Assembly (NCBI RefSeq): GCF_016862375.1
Contig: NZ_BOMV01000049.1
Coordinates: forward strand, 1 to 50,879
Length of the DNA stretch: 50,879 nt
Direction: 5' to 3'
DNA from: Paractinoplanes rishiriensis
Lineage (GTDB): Bacteria > Actinomycetota > Actinomycetes > Mycobacteriales > Micromonosporaceae
Shown here: piece after piece, positions 50,765 to 50,879 of the stretch
How positions within the stretch are numbered: position 1 is the first letter of the stretch
How the letters are laid out: each line of letters begins with the position of its first letter
Position numbers and translations under genes: made by a program
Notes under the pieces: model-generated
Told to the model about the DNA's origin: nothing
What the model saw: only the letters and a program-made list of their open reading frames with translations
The model's database searches: none

Positions 50765-50879
50765 CCGAGCACCGTAAGCGACATGGTCGACTTTGTCGAT
50801 GCGGATGTCTTGGTGTTCTCATTTCCGGTCTAAGCCGAGGCCGCGGCGGGTTCCGCGTTGACCCGCTCAAACCTTAAAG

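Larger units (their letters stand above)
39009..50879. mobile_element. Actinomycete integrative and conjugative element (AICE), right end not seen
   Basis: From the tRNA-Ser gene rightward the window holds an integrase, excisionase, replication protein, translocase, membrane proteins and GntR regulators in the order typical of AICEs such as pSAM2. These replicate, then move double-stranded DNA between mycelia with a single FtsK-like protein. I find no second copy of the tRNA 3' end up to 50879, so the far border is either outside the window or degenerate. Confidence 0.75.

Overview
The window is chromosomal DNA from a high-GC actinomycete. The gene set (a conservon, HTH-DUF5753/DUF397 pairs, DUF3040, DUF742, many GTG and TTG starts) and very strong third-position GC bias suggest Micromonosporaceae, probably an Actinoplanes-like species. 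That assignment is an inference from gene content only. Two accessory regions flank ordinary chromosome.

Left accessory region (1-8.8 kb). A decayed IS630-type transposase abuts a restriction/defence island. In order the island holds a NaeI-family restriction endonuclease and an overlapping XRE-type regulator (both minus), then an HNH-like zinc protein with no histidine, a ParB/Srx-like protein and an SNF2-type helicase (all plus), then a C5-cytosine methyltransferase (minus) and a divergent Vsr-like endonuclease (plus). The ParB-like and helicase genes overlap by ATGA and carry TTA leucine codons, which are rare in such genomes. The NaeI/methylase/Vsr part looks like a type II restriction-modification system with mismatch repair. 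The HNH-like, ParB-like and helicase genes embedded in it do not match any named defence system I recall, and they are my candidate for an undescribed module.

Middle chromosome (8.9-39.0 kb). This holds purC, a DUF3040 protein, an unusual fusion of a luciferase-like monooxygenase with a BBE-type FAD oxidase, and an HTH-DUF5753/DUF397 regulatory neighbourhood with shared palindromes. Next come a drug-efflux MFS gene with a divergent TetR gene, a second TetR, a dienelactone hydrolase, a SnoaL-like protein and a degenerate WecB-like protein. A full conservon follows (sensor kinase, roadblock, DUF742, GTPase) with an extra sensor-like membrane protein upstream and a proline-rich protein downstream. 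After it lie a DUF885 peptidase, a PHP phosphoesterase, mtnA, a DinB-like protein, tyrA, a secreted beta-propeller, an M23 lipoprotein, tadA with its partner gene, and deoD.

Right accessory region (39.0 kb to the end). A tRNA-Ser(CGA) gene is followed directly by an actinomycete integrative and conjugative element (AICE). It has a tyrosine integrase, an excisionase, a replication protein joining a DnaB N-terminal domain to DUF3987, small proteins, an FtsK/TraB-type DNA translocase, a DUF2637-like membrane protein, a DUF6284 protein, a KorSA-like GntR regulator coupled to a HAD hydrolase, a short GntR regulator and several small genes. Repeated palindromes in front of the two GntR genes look like their operators. 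A nine-base repeat array forms a large inverted repeat next to the replication gene. The far attachment site is not visible, so the element probably runs past the right edge or ends in a degenerate site.
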